From Plazaster borealis (lineage: Eukaryota > Echinodermata > Asteroidea > Forcipulatida > Labidiasteridae), in assembly GCA_021014325.1 (NCBI GenBank), contig CM037457.1:6988721-7052720 (forward strand): a stretch of DNA of 64,000 nucleotides, in the 5' to 3' direction. This document shows, piece after piece, positions 1-13,384 of this stretch (position 1 is the stretch's first letter; each line of letters begins with the position of its first letter). The notes beneath the pieces are model-generated. The model was not told where the DNA came from. It searched no databases and was given only the letters and a program-made list of their open reading frames with translations. The translations under genes and the position numbers were made by a program.

Positions 1-1021
1 CGGGGGGATTGCTACGGGTACAAACATTATAATGAGTATTGTCTCTTTCACTGTGAGCTGCATTCTTCTGAAGACTGTCCGAAGCTTAGGCGTCCATCGA
101 GACCCATCTCAACAACACCCCCTCCCCGCCTGCCTACAATTTTTGCCAACACTAACACATGGCTAAACAAAACACCAAATCATACATAAAACAACATACT
201 TCAATGTCGACACTTCCTTTCACACCCATCGAATAAATGGATGAGTCCAACAACTCAATCAATTAGTAGCCATGGCGACGGCAGAGGGCGTCTATGGTTA
301 ATGTGTGCAAAAATCGATTGGAAGTGCTGGTCAATATTTTTTGGGATTCAATTGGTACGTTGGTCGGTCGTACTAGGGCTTACAATGTTCCATTGTTTGC
401 TCCTTTTGTGTGAAGATCCAGCAACAAACATGATGACCGGACATTAAACTTATCCGAGGAATGGTAAGCTGGTTCTTTCAATGTTTGACTTTTGACGTGG
501 AGCCCGAAAAATGTTGGTTTTGATCGTACTTCGTAGGGTGGATGTATAACTTTTAGTTTTACGATCATGATTTGATATATAGTCAACTTCTTGAAAAGTT
601 GTTTTTGATCACACCATAGACACATATATAGAAAGGACCTTTCTTTGTAAACACACCATCACACCATCATGATGATAACACGTACTTAGCGGTATTACGG
701 GTACAGTACATATTCTGAGTTGCAGGTAAAGATAGAGAAAGTTAACCTCCGAACTGAACACATATTATCATCATGCATATCTTCAAATGAAAGTACCGTG
801 TGATCTTAAAAATATTGAGTTTATTTTTCTTTTCTTTTTACAGCAGATTGTTGCCTACCACATTTTGAAAATAGCCTAGTATAACAGTAGTACAAATGAA
901 CAATAATAACATAAATAATTTCTTAATTTTATATAGCCCCTAGAGTTACAAACAAAATGTCATTTTTTTGTTTTAATGTTTGTGTCATAGGTCTTTCCGG
1001 AGATGAAATGAACAAGTTGAA
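1..1021. other. Upstream region of the first gene, no coding exon seen
   Basis: I see no convincing coding exon here. A plausible splice acceptor ends at about 990 (pyrimidine-rich tract then CATAG), so a 5' UTR exon probably starts at 991 and its partner lies further upstream. Two ATGs at 1003 and 1008 open very short frames that stop at once, and a TGA at 1004-1006 is in frame with the chosen start at 1022. An X-box-like imperfect palindrome lies at 266-279. Confidence 0.5.
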
Positions 1022-4000
1022 ATGGATTCTTTAAACACAAGTAAAGACGGAGACGATCCTCCGAATTCAGAAGAAAAGGAAATTGTTGAAGAGGGAAGAA
1101 CCAGTTGCGTTGCTGACACACATAAGGAGGAGGATAAATCCAAAATCATAGAGGAGGATGAAACGGCAGACAGCAGTGAGAGAGATTCTAAGATGGAGGG
1201 TGGTGGAGACGACGGTCAACTGAACAAAGATGAAACAAAAGTAGAGGAAAAGTTCCTTGAAGAATTGGAATTTTCTGGAGTAAAAGAGCAGGAATCACCG
1301 GAAGTGATTAAATCACAAGATGATGGAAATGTATCTTGTGATACCAACAAGGAGATACCTTCAAGTGATTCAAAGCCAACTGATGATGAAAGTGATGGAA
1401 AAAGTCCTCAAACCAAACCATCGCAACCACAAACAATAGCTGTCACCCCAAACTCAATCATCATTGACCTCGGCAGGCCTCAGGTAATGGGTGAACCTCA
1501 GAGCAGAGATAGTCACACACAGGGTGGGAAATGGACTGGGGGAGCCGGTAACGCTCACAGACAAGGGGGAACCTGTAAGAGTGTGGATTTTTCTTTCCCA
1601 GCCAACCTGGACGATGAAGTGGATGCTGAATTGGCGAGGATCGGTGTATCAAATGATAACCAGTCACTGTTTGAGCTTCATGAGTATGGAAGGGGGGCAA
1701 CAACCAACACACCAGTGACTGTGCTGACAGACTATGCAGAAAGGTAAAATGCTGCATGATGAATCTTATAGATAGTGGATATAGTGCCGGTACTGGCTAG
1801 GTTTTACTAAAAGCTATAACACCCTCTATATAGTGTTAAGGATTTTGGGCTACTGCAGCGTACCTCAGTGGAATGCCTCCCGCTTATCAATCGACACATC
1901 CCACGATTGATTCGCTGCTACCGCCTTCTTTTTATTTTCATCCCAAAAAGTTATAAGAATATTATTAAAATTTTACTCCTACATTCAAATGGATACAACC
2001 TTTTTTTCTGATTTGTGGCTCCTGAGTAATTTTTTGTAAAGGAAAATAAAGTCAGAAATTCATAAAAAATAGTCTAAGTCTCCCAAAATAGTCACTGCGC
2101 ATTTTCAGTCGCCGGCACAATATACACTGCCTTAATCTTAACATTAATTATATATGGAGTCCAGATACAACGAGTTATTGGCCAGTGCCACTTTACTGGG
2201 GGGGGGGGGGGGGCGCCGAGGGCGTAAAAAGAACTGGTATAAAAGTAATTCGAAAGTACAAATGTATGGAGGGAGATATGGTATAGCCAGGAAGCATTCT
2301 CAGGAATTAAACAATATGTAATTGTTAGAAGTTTACAATTCCAAAATTGTTCTGGACACATTTGGAAAAAGAAGAGGTCGTTCTTTACTTAAAAAGTACT
2401 GTACAGCTTTTGCAAAGGTATTTTGAATATAAAACCAAAAGATTTCCACCTGTAGCAAATTTTTAAATAAAGCATTTATTTGTCCTTTTTGTCTCTCATT
2501 TTACTTTTAGTCAAATTCAGGGCAGAGGACTCCACACACCATCCAGGGAAAACCTTTATGAACATGCTCTGACCATCATGAAGAAACGATGTCGCAGCAG
2601 TCGTACAGGAACATCAAACGTCCCAACTTTCTACCGTCCGAACACTCCTGACAATATTGTTGAAGAGAACGGGACAGCCTTTCCTGTTCTCAGTCTGCCA
2701 GCAGTTGTAGCCAACACTAAAGACCCACCATTGGTTCGGAACCCAAACCGGTTATTCTATGTGGCACAGAAACGACAGCACCCCATAGCTCCTATCAAGG
2801 TAAGTTATTGTATAACACGATATTGAAAAAGAATATTAAAAAGCTTTAAGTTAGTTTTAACATTTGTTGGAATGGCTGGAAATGTTGCACCACGAAGGCA
2901 CTTTTTCAAATGCTGGTCTGTTCAGAAAACAAAACAAAGGTACCACAGGTGTTCTTTTTTCTGTTTTACCCATTAGCTAAAAAGTCTGTCATGTTTAACA
3001 TGTGGCACTGGGTGGTTTGCTTCTGTTCCATCATTTGCATGGTACATCAATTTCAGGTTTTCACCCTCATGCATTGCGGGTTAATGGTGCACATTTTTTT
3101 AGCAGAGTAATGTCTGATTTTTGCTGCTGCTTTTTCTTGTTCAGCATATTAATGCATTTTGTGGTTAAATTCTGTTTCAGGCTTGGACTGGTTACCATGG
3201 CAATGTATACTTTCAGCCAATGGTATGCAAGAAGGCGGACTTCACTCCCTCAACCACGCCACGAGAAAACGCACTGAATGTGGCAACACGTAGAGTGTAT
3301 TCAAGACCAAGCATGAACACAAAAAAAGCAGACAACCAGCTGCCACAGTTACCACAGTCTGAGGTTAGTGGTGAGGACGGTCTGCAAAGTAACGTAGATC
3401 CATCTGTTATTGCTACAGAGATCCAATCCATTCGCAGCCAACCTACAGTGGCTCCTTCAAGTCGAGAGAAGACATTATCTCGTGCTGCCAGCACAGCAAA
3501 ATCACGAGCAAGCACAGCCCGTCAACTTGCAGTCTTGGACAAGCAGTCGGTTTTCAACAGCATGGATTCCAACATACGTGAAGATATCCAATGGATCAGT
3601 GGTCTGGAAGCCATGGGTACACTCCATCTTGGTGGGTTGAAACGTCCACGGTCAACTGCTCGGTTCTACAAGAACACAGAGAAGCACCACAAGTTAAAAA
3701 TCCAGCGTGGCCTCGTTAGTCACAAGCTCGCTGCTCATGATCAGTCATTGCCGACCCTCCTGGGAATTCATGGTGGAAGGCTCAACGACAGCGCCGACGG
3801 TGTTGCCAAGACTAAACATTTGGAATCACAGTACCAGGCATGCAAAGCATCCAAACCTAATGAAGGCGAAGACAACCAGGTGTACTCTCCAAATATCTTT
3901 GGCGGTTATTCCGGACCATTCACCTCAATTGAACAACTGCGTAGGGACAGTGCATCCAGCCCTTTAAATAGAGTAAACAGTAATGCAAGCGCGGAGCAAC

Positions 4001-4137
4001 TTTTAAAGAATGATTCTCTACACTCTATGACCTCTGCTTTTAAGAATTGTGTCAATACAGTGCCATTGTACAGCAGCAAGGAGGTGCTGTTTAGGAACAG
4101 AGAGGCATTGTTTCTGACAAGACCTAACTACAGATAA
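1022..4137 (+). CDS. Unrecognised 655-residue protein, three coding exons
   Basis: The coding exons are 1022-1743, 2511-2799 and 3181-4137. The donors read AG/GTAAAA and AAG/GTAAGT, the acceptors are TTACTTTTAG and CTGTTTCAG, and the phases (2, then 0) join the frames without a break. The start is the first ATG after an in-frame TGA at 1004. Residues 1-130 are very acidic (Glu, Asp, Ser, Lys). Around 195-210 is a compact segment, NLDDEVDAELARIGV. Exon 2 is Pro- and Arg-rich and ends in NRLFYVAQKRQHPIAPIK, which continues in exon 3 as AWTGYHGNVYFQPM. The rest is basic, Ser/Thr-rich and apparently disordered. I see no signal peptide, membrane helix or catalytic motif. I do not recognise the family. 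It looks like a disordered scaffold or cytoskeleton-type protein, but that is only an impression. An AATAAA lies at 4141-4146, just after the stop. Confidence 0.82.
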
Positions 4138-5188
4138 CAAAATAAACAACTGTTTATTGACTAAATGCAAAGAACAAACTATTAGTATTCCAAATACAGA
4201 AAAACAGGGTGTTTTAGGAATATTTCCTAAGAGCTTTTACTATTTTTAAAAATCTAATGTTGCTATATTTTTCTTCTTTATTTTTGAAGTTGATTTTTTT
4301 AATAGCCTTTACAGTATTGATAAACATAAAGAGTGTGAACAAGTTGCCTGTTCTTAAACTAGAGGCTTGAACTATTTCTTTCATTGCTTGATATTTAAAC
4401 CGGACTCGTATTTCTTTATGTTTTCAAGGGATTTTTTTTTGTATTGGCGTAGAGGCAACATTTGTATAGATGTGATGGAATGTATGCATGTCAATTGTTT
4501 TAATGCCAAATTTAAGAGAGAAACTTTGCAAAAGACACATGGTGTTTTGTTGTACCACAGTAATAGATTGTGAATTTTTGTTGGGGTCGAGAACCAATCA
4601 CAGCGTGCAACAATTGTTCAGTGGTGCACATTGCAGCCTACTAGTGACCCAATTGACCTGAAATCATCAGCACAATAATCTTGGTTGCGCCATTTTGGGA
4701 GTCAATGTCCGCATTTGTTATACAGTGTAGTGCACATTTTAGGCATCGTAGTGTTAACACGCTTACCATGTTTTTTAGGTGCTATAGCACTCCGCACTAA
4801 TGACCTCACTGTTGCTCCAAATACTCGGATGTCAGACAAACGTTCCACCACTCACGCGATCACTGCATCGGGGAGCCAGACCGCGGTAGTAGTACAGTCA
4901 GTAATGCAAGTAAACATAAAGCTTGGACATCATCATGCATGGGCGTGAAATTTGACACCTTTTTCTGAAATCCGGGTAGGGAGCTTCTGTTTTTAGCAAT
5001 AGTGCCTAGTGCTATTTGACTCTCTCAATAGCCGCTGATGTTGGTGTAAGGGGTCAATTCAAGGAAAACTGCGTTTATTTAAAATGTACATGTACTACAC
5101 AACAGGAGTGGGGGTGTGGGTGAGGGGGGGGCTAGTGTCCTATCAGAAGGTCACAGAGATTACTGTGCATGGATTTGAGTCTTGTGCA
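4138..5188. other. 3' flank of the first gene, nothing else seen
   Basis: AT-rich sequence with T-tracts follows the stop codon and probably includes the 3' UTR of the first gene. Open frames here are short and lack conserved-looking protein. I see no RNA gene. Confidence 0.45.
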
Positions 5189-5192
5189 TTAA

Positions 5193-5571
5193 AGGCACTG
5201 GAAACTATTGGTAATTACTCAAAATAATTGTTAGCATAAAAACTTACTTGGTAACGATCAATGGAGAGCTGTTGATAGTATAAAACATTGTGAGAAACGG
5301 CTCCCTCTGAAATAACGTCGTTTTTGAGAGAAAAGTAATTTCTCAGTAAAATATTTTAATTCATTTCGAGACCTCACACGTGAGGTCTCGAAATCAAGCA
5401 TCTGAAAGCACAAACTTCGTGTGACAAGGGTGTTTTTTCTTCCATTATTATCTCGCAACTTCGATGACCAATTGAGTTCAAATTTTCACAGGTTTGTTAT
5501 TTTGTGCATATGTTGAGATACACCAAGTGAGAAGACTGGTCTTTGACAATTACCAAAGGTGTCCAGTGTCT
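5193..5571. mobile_element. Palindromic MITE with TTAA targets, copy 1
   Basis: A 379-bp non-coding element has inverted ends (AAAGGCACTGG-type left, CCAGTGTCTTT-type right) and is flanked by TTAA at 5189-5192 and 5572-5575. The inner part also folds back, including GAGACCTCACACGTGAGGTC near 5373. Related copies are at 23368, 34742, 41421 and 63357. The TTAA target fits the Kolobok or piggyBac superfamilies, but no transposase is present to decide. Confidence 0.8.
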
Positions 5572-6195
5572 TTAAACATGTACTGCTTCAACAAATGTAC
5601 AGAAGAGTGCAGGCATGTAGAATATCATTTCTGAAGGTGATAAATGTAAAATATTACTTGTGTGATTTACTCATCAAACAACTCATAAATAATTTTACTG
5701 TATGTGCCAAATGTAGTTGCTGATCATTGAGGGTGAAGTTTGACATAATTTGAATAAAATCACCATATATGACCCAAAACAGATCTGCATCTAGAGTCCT
5801 AATTCATGTTTGTTCACGAACCTTAACCACTCCGGATTCGTCAAACTCCAATGGCATGGTTTGTTTAATTCTGTTGGGTATAGGTAATGCACACTGGTAA
5901 ACTGATTATGCTTTACATGAGATCAGGCATACCACCATCATCAGAGTCTAACAGTTTGGGTGATGAGTTACTTTACGGTGTCTGTGTTGGGGTTTTGTTA
6001 GAGAGAGGAAGGAGGATCCTTGTAGATAACCCCTAAAAGTTAAATGGCTTTGATGAATACAAATTTGTTATTAATTTTTTTAAAGAGAGATCGCCTTACA
6101 TCACAAGGCCAGACGGCCACTTCAAGGTGAGTGCTAGACTTGACCGATTTGGGCTGTCGACCCAAATCAACTACCACCAGAGGCACGTTGCCACC

Positions 6196-6533
6196 TAGTC
6201 TTGGTTCCAAGACGCTCCAGTTGTGAAGTCACGAAAGCCTAATCACTATCTAAACCGCTATATCACCCACGAACCAATCGTCACTAGAGGGCGCTATCAT
6301 TTATGTAACTGCTATCACACCACAAACCGCTATCACAGGAGCAGCGGTTCGTGGTCAACCTCCTCCTCATGGTTGGAAATAAAGTAAATCATGGGGACGA
6401 GGTTGGTTCGTGGTGTGATAGCAGTTACATGAATGATAGCGCCCTCGCGAGTGGTTCGTGGGGTGTGATAGCGGTTTAGATAGCAATTAGGTTTTTGTGA
6501 CTACACAACTGGACCGTCTTGGAACCAAGACTA
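6196..6533. mobile_element. Mutator-like MITE with 9-bp target duplication
   Basis: A 338-bp non-coding element has long inverted repeats of about 90 bp starting TAGTCTTGGTTCCAAGAC and ending with its reverse complement. It is bounded by the exact 9-bp direct repeat GTTGCCACC at 6187-6195 and 6534-6542. Long terminal repeats with a 9-bp target duplication are typical of Mutator-like elements. The palindrome covers nearly the whole element. Confidence 0.82.
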
Positions 6534-6649
6534 GTTGCCACCTACTCATGGGGCTGAAACAGGGTTACCCCCTTCACAGCCCTTAAGGATGTAGGCATGG
6601 GTATCATCCACTCGGAGCCTAGCTGGTGTAGAGCAGAATGCACTATCCT

Positions 6650-6784
6650 CCCAATTTTTTACGAAGCAATTATGGAAAAATGCCTTGCTCAAGGGCACAA
6701 GTTTCATGACCGGGATTCGAACCCACACTCTGCTGCTAACAACACCAGAGCTTGGGTTTGAACTAGACTGTCGGCCACGACACG
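6650..6784 (-). mobile_element. tRNA-derived SINE head (remnant)
   Basis: On the minus strand the sequence starts GTGTCGTGGCCGACAG, which is A-box-like, and carries a B box GGGTTCGAATCCCGG at 6711-6725. It is followed by the shared body segment seen as 'TTGAGCAAG' in the other copies. It belongs to the same Ser/Leu-tRNA-like SINE group as those at 20600, 26051 and 46163. The body and tail are poorly preserved. Confidence 0.65.
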
Positions 6785-6799
6785 CAACATTGAATAAAA

Positions 6800-9337
6800 C
6801 AAATAGGAAGACTCCTTCATTGAACTCAAATCTTATATTTATTTGTAGAAAGCAAACCCATTTGTACAGATTACTTAAAATTCTGAACACACAGATATTT
6901 ATATCATACATAAAGGCACTGAGAGCTCTAGAATAGACCCATGGAGTTACACACTTATGTTCATGTACACTGACGAGTGACAAGAACTTTGTATACTCGG
7001 TTCTGTCCCAAGTCCTGCGGAATAATCAGGGAGTTGGTTCAAAACACCTGAAGAAAACATAGGAAAAGTCTTAACTGTGTACATATTCCGTTGTCACGCT
7101 GTTGTAATGAATTCATAGATTGCTGTGCCCAGAAAGCTGCCAAGTGTAAACTGCACATTTATGTAAACACCATCTTCAACTGTTGTATCAAGGACACAAC
7201 TAGCAATACATGTTGCTTGGTAACCGTTGCTTAGTAACCATTCAGTGTTTGGACCCGCTTTCCACAAACCTAGGACTGTACAATTATAGATTGATACATC
7301 AGATGATGCGGCAATACACAATGCACTGCTCAAGCTATAGGGTTAGATAGATTAATGTTATATCCTGACAACTTCTAGTGTTTAATTGGGGTTAAGTTTC
7401 CTCTCATTTCTTGTTAGAGAACAAAGAACGAATAGTTTACAACTCTTGTGTTTTTACAGGAAATAGTTGGAATGTTTAAAAATAAAAGGGAGGGAGTGAA
7501 CTTAATAAACCTTAACTTGATAATCGTACAAACCTCAACATTTGATTAAAAGCTACAACCATACCATCACTCTAATTATGTTAATTTTTTTCTTCAAAAA
7601 AACATGTTCAATCATCCATGCTCTACCTCTGATAATCTTCAGTTTCAATTTATTTATAAAAGTGCTGAAATGTTACACCCGATACAGAGTCATAGCTAAC
7701 TAGGTTACATCTTTGTTATAAATCATTGCATGGATGTGTATGTTTTAGAGGCTAGACAGCGTATCATTCACAGGGATGTTATTTGGTGATGGACCCCCAC
7801 TGGGATATACAATCATGAGGTAAAAATCAACTAAACCCCTTTAGATCTGCTTGTATATATCTGTGTCAACAGTTAGATAAAGTTAAAGAGATTGATTTTG
7901 AAAAAAAAAAAATCAAAAAATCAAAGAGTAAATTCATAATAAAACATTATTCGTTTTCCAAGAAATATGAATGGTCAATGATGAAACAACCGGTGAAAAT
8001 TCAATCCAAATGTACAGGTGCCCTAATTGTCAAAACTTTACAATTTGTTTATCCCCGATGCAAATTTAGCATCTATTAAAATGTTGTTTGTTGTTGTTTT
8101 TTCACATGCTAAGAACACTTTCCTTGCATAATGTGTTTATAAGGTGAAATAATGCATCTCTATTTTCTGAGAGTACTCCTACCCAACCCAATGGGGTGCT
8201 CATACGTACCAACTTACATAAGAATAATATTTGTTACTTTTCTTTAAAACAACTTTGAAACAAGTTTGCTTCCTAAGATGCAAGACCATTTTGAAATAAC
8301 CTTGCTGTGTGACAACAGAACCCTTATTTATACTATTTATTAGTGTTTCATGTTTAAGCCCTGTGCATATCAAATCATGAAAAATGTTTGAATAGTTTAA
8401 ACTTGTTTACATCATTTAACAATATCCCATTCTTGTAGTGTTTTCACCCAGTGCACAATTAAATGACCCTAACATCACTGAGCTGCTAAGAGATTACTCA
8501 GCTGGGAACCAGCCACAAACATAACTGGCTGGCACTTTGGCTGGTAACCTGTGTTGGCTTAGCATGAATGTTTCCGTGCTTAATACAGTTGCTGGGGTGA
8601 AATAAACAGCAGAATCATCTTACATGTTAAGCACTACCAGACAACGGTAGTGCAGATTACACATAATGTCTACTCTATACAAATCTCAAGGTAATTTCTA
8701 ACATTCATATGTCACACAGCTTTAAGCACACTACTTTACATTTACTTTACAATCTGCCTCCAAATCAAACCATTATCATTTTCCATTTCTAGAATTGTAG
8801 TCATATTAGATTTAGTACCATTACTTTCAATTACTTGTTTGGTTTGGTTCAATCCTGTCCACATGGAGTCATTGCATAAAGGTGACACTTTGCAATAAAA
8901 ACATGTTCATTTAAACTTTCCATTTTCTAAAGTAATGTCTCACAAAACTACTTTCAAGTGCAGTTAACTGTTCATAAACTGTTTGAGCTATAAAGTTGAC
9001 TATTATCAGCAGGGAATGTGTCCATAATAATTAACTTTATAACACTGCCACTATCTTGATTAAGTTAACGCTCTTTGTAAATAAAGTCACACTGTGTCTC
9101 TAAAAGTCTTTTTTAAACCCTTTTTTATGTTTACATTGCTTGACATTGCGGTAGCATGACAGGTGTACTATGGTCTGAATGCATTTTATTCTTCATAGTA
9201 CGTAGAGAGAGGGGATGTTTCTCCAACCTAGCATAAACATTTCCACATTATACATTTCAACAGATTCCATTTCCAAAAGCAACAACCCTTTGATTCAACA
9301 AAAACCACACAACCTACACAGTGGTCTGAACTAGTAG
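6800..9337. other. AT-rich intergenic region, no gene seen
   Basis: Short frames only. There are many TTTATT motifs (AATAAA on the minus strand), so a distal poly(A) site of PCM1 could lie here or in the next block, but I cannot choose one. Confidence 0.35.
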
Positions 9338-9637
9338 CAGGGCTTGAAATTACCACTGGACCGCAGGACCGAGGCCAATGATTTTAGGGCCGGGCCAGTA
9401 ACCTCATGATCAGATCAGACAAGTCTGGTGGTCATTAGTTTTTAAATTGAATACTTATAACTCATTGTGTGATATCAAAACAGTCAAAGCCCGAACCGGC
9501 GCCATCTTCACTTTCAGTCTGATTGTAGAGTTTTTTGTCATTTTGATTCTGGTCTTGCAAACAAAATTCTGATCCAGTAAAATTTCCGAGCTACAAGTCC
9601 TGCAGTCGTGAATTTTCCTCCCCAAAATCAAGCCCTG
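9338..9637. mobile_element. CAG-end element, 6-bp target (family D, copy 1)
   Basis: A 300-bp non-coding element starts CAGGGCTTGAAATT and ends CAAGCCCTG. The exact 6-bp direct repeat TAGTAG flanks it at 9332-9337 and 9638-9643. A related, longer copy is at 24874-25376. Confidence 0.8.
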
Positions 9638-12600
9638 TAGTAGTTATTATCAATAAACCCAACTGCTTAGGAACGGGCCCAATTTCATAAAGCTGTTTAG
9701 AACCAACAAAAATACTTGACACAGAAAAAAATTGCTTAGCTGAAACAGGTTACCAGCCAAAATACCATGTAACTATATTGTTTCTGACTGGTTTCTTAAT
9801 CATTGTTGCTTAGCAGAACAACTAAGCATCATTTTTAGAAGAAAAGCTACATGATGTACAGTTGTAAATGGTCTCCAAGTTTGTAGTAAGCCTTATTTTG
9901 ATTCACATGTTGAGTCCAAGCACAGAATACTTTTACTTAGTTGAAATAGGTTACCAGCCACGATGCCTTGTTTTGTATACCAGGGGTAAGAGTTACTGCT
10001 GACAACAAAGTCTGACACTGGCATGCATATCTTAGGAGGTACATTGAAATGGTAGTATTTCCACCTTGTGTTAACCCCTGTAGTTATAGATTCCAAGGAG
10101 CTTTTGGGAACAATATCCTCAGTGCTAGAGAAGTAGATCAAAGAACATGACTTATTATATTTGGAGAAACAGCATTATTTGCTTACCTGGCAGACTTTAA
10201 AAAGTCTGAATTCAGATACAAGTTTGAAATTTCTTCTCCTAGTATACTGATTTGCATTGGTTCTCATTGCATTTATGCATAGCAAATTTCTTTTTTAATA
10301 AGCAATGTTTTCCATCAGCAACTCTATGAAGCGGGGTTATTTTTTTCTAAACTTAACACAGTAGTTATTAAATATAACCATTTTCTTTTTTACAACTGAA
10401 ATCTTAAGAGATCCCACTTTAGTACTCTTCGCTGCTTTTATCATTCTTCTATATCTCAACATACTGCAAACTATAAACATTGCACAGTAAATAAAACCTT
10501 TTCAATAATCAGAGAACAAACTAAATTATCATGACAACCTCAAAATGTTCAATTTTCAACGTAAAGATTTCCCAATGTATTTCATTCATTCAAAATGTAG
10601 ATTTTACTCCATTTTTGAATTTATACACTAAATCAGTGTAAGACAAATAGTTTCTGTGTCCTTTTATGATAAAAAAACCCAAACATCATATAGAATTCCA
10701 AAGGAATTTATTTGCCCCCAAATTAGTTTACTATTTAAAAAGAATCCAAAGTAACATAATATAAATGATACTGAAGACCAACGCAAAGTATAAAGCACTC
10801 CTGGTATTCCTAAACACATCAATCAATCAAATCATATTTATCACAAAATAAATAAACAAACAACCCCAAATAATAACAAATTATCTACAGGAGAGTTCAA
10901 GCAGGTAATAAAAGATGACTCAAAATCAAGATTGAACATTCACCTTTATGCTTGCTGGTCAATTTGAAAGATTGGGTTTTGTACCTGGTAATATGTATGT
11001 AATTGTTTTGATGTATTTAGTGTTTTAAATGTAAAAACATGAGGCATTGAATTGTTAAGCAATGTTTAAAATTCTGCATAAATCAATTGAACACAAGTTT
11101 CTAGGTCTATTTTTGGTTGGTTAAGATACAAAATTGCATAAATTAGTTTTTGTTTTCAAGAGAGGAAACCCAGAGAATTTGGGGGGAAAGGTAGAGCTTT
11201 AAGCATCACAAAACAATTGGTACAATTGTTGTTTTTAAGTTCACATGGAGTTATCAATTTTTTCACCAGTTGACTTGAAGTGTACGTACATGGATAGATA
11301 CTAAATGTAAAAAACATTATGATTATATGTGATGTACTTTACATGTTGCATATTGAATCGCATACCAGTATAACAAATAGGCTTTGATGCTAATTTGATA
11401 AATAATATTTCTGGTAAAGAAACCAAGGATGCTTCATAAGTGAACTTAATCACTGTAGCTTGCAAGCCTGAGGAAACCTGTAAACAAGGGTGCATGCTGT
11501 GTGAACCAGAAACACTGGGGTAAACCCTACTGTTCCATGATAAGAGTTCTGGGTTCTTTTACATGTACTACCAATCCTAGTACACAGGACCAACAGCTTA
11601 ATAAATCTTATCTGTTGTCCACTTATCCCTGTGACTGGATCACTCTAAACAGTAAAACAACAAAACATCTGGAGTACATTTGGATAGAAAATGCAGCACT
11701 ATATTACAGAAGTGTACTTATTAGAATTTTTAAAAAGTGTTGCAGAGAACTGTTGTAAGAAGCCACTGACGTGTAGCTCAGAGCAATGCAGAGTGCAATG
11801 TATTTGCTTAGAATTTGATTGGCACATAGTTTTAGTATTCTATAAGTAATGCATATATATGTGCAGGTATATAGGAAAAATGAGAATTCAACAAGTTTGT
11901 ATGCAGTTTGTGCATCTATCAGGCAACTTTCAAACTTGCAATGGCTTACGTAAAATTTTATTTTTTACTTTAAATCAATTTGTTAAAGCTCTGTAAAAGT
12001 AACTGTAAATACTCTTTTCTAGTCTCAATTTAATGGACGGGATCAATACATGTAAAATAAACTCTATGCACACTTTACTGTGTGAATTATGTTGCTATAC
12101 ATCCATCATATGCACACAGACAAAACTTAACAAATCTCTCAACAAAATATACACAAACTCTTCATTCAAAGTACTCGGTAACATTATCCTTTTTGCCATT
12201 TCCAATCTTTAGCTTTCAAATCTTTCCCCAATCTTGGAAAAATAACACAATTTATACATATCTCACATTTCAGGCACACTTTCTTTTCCAATATTATACC
12301 AGTGAAAAAAGCCTGTTTGCTTGATATTTTTTTCTAATTTTTTTCATTTTTTTTTCATACAACAAAATAAACGACAGAAAGGAATGTTACTTTGTCCAAT
12401 TCCCAAAATGTGGGATGAACTGCATAGGAATACGGATGCTAGTGTGGTACTTCTTTTTAAGACAATTAGCTAACACAACAAGTCAAAGTATTTTTATAAT
12501 TTCTGTTCAATATAATATCATCCATTCAAATGGAAAGCATTTCACTATAATAAAAAAGAAGAAACATTTCATCAAGCAAAAATATTTATTAAAGAAGTAC

Positions 12601-13384
12601 AACAAACTATGTGCAGCAGTGTCACAATCACAGAAATTTACACATATTTTTAGATTACACATTTGTATTAATGAACAAAAATACAATTTTCTCAAATGTA
12701 ACTCTGTCTTATTGTGGGAACATTATGTACAATCTAAACCCCTTGATGAACTAACTAACTGCTGGGCAAATCCTGTCGAGTGTAATTTCTCATCTGAAAA
12801 ACTGACACCATGCTTTACGGCCTAGAACGGTTGGTGGTCTAGATCTCTTGGCCTATAGACCCCATTGGGTAGACATCCCACATGGTCTGCTAGTTTGGGA
12901 GTCAGATTGCATGTGAAGATATGATGCACATCTCACCAGTGTTCAAAGAGGTGGACAGCAGGGCACGATACCACCAAGCCAACCTGAACATCACAAGGCT
13001 ATGGTTTCCCTTGACAACAACTTCCAGATAGAAACAGTTGCATTTTTACTGTTGGTATTTCTTCTGGGTATTAGTCGACTACTTTGGCTACTGTGCAATT
13101 AAATCAACTATAACCAAATTACTGCACATGCACCAGACAACAACTGTGACCAATGGACCTATATAATTCAACCCATTTGATTCATCAAGTTCTCATCTTG
13201 AACATCCACTAATAAAATGAATCAAATTACATTGAATTTCACTGAGACAATACAAGCTATGGATTTCCCACTGGTGTCTCTTGAACACCTCAAATCAAAA
13301 TGTGAATTTGTCTTCACTTATTTAACCAGGGGGAAAGTTCCCAGCCCATAACAGACTTCATGTAGTCTCTCCGGCATCACAACC
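9638..13384. other. Probable PCM1 3' UTR or downstream flank
   Basis: AT-rich sequence lies directly downstream (minus-strand sense) of the PCM1 stop at 13385. It has no gene-like frame. A degenerate copy of the GGGCCCAATTTCATA repeat starts at about 9678. Part of this is expected to be the PCM1 3' UTR, but the end cannot be placed from sequence alone. Confidence 0.4.

Noticed and set aside
3189..3203. X-box-like GTTACCATGGCAATG
   Set aside because: It is inside the third coding exon of the first gene, and the protein sequence explains it.
6546..6983. A 145-residue minus-strand frame
   Set aside because: It crosses the SINE head and has no conserved-looking segments or splice support.
7094..13300. 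Several 60- to 136-residue frames between the first gene and PCM1
   Set aside because: Length and composition fit chance in AT-rich DNA; none has a recognisable domain or good splice partners.
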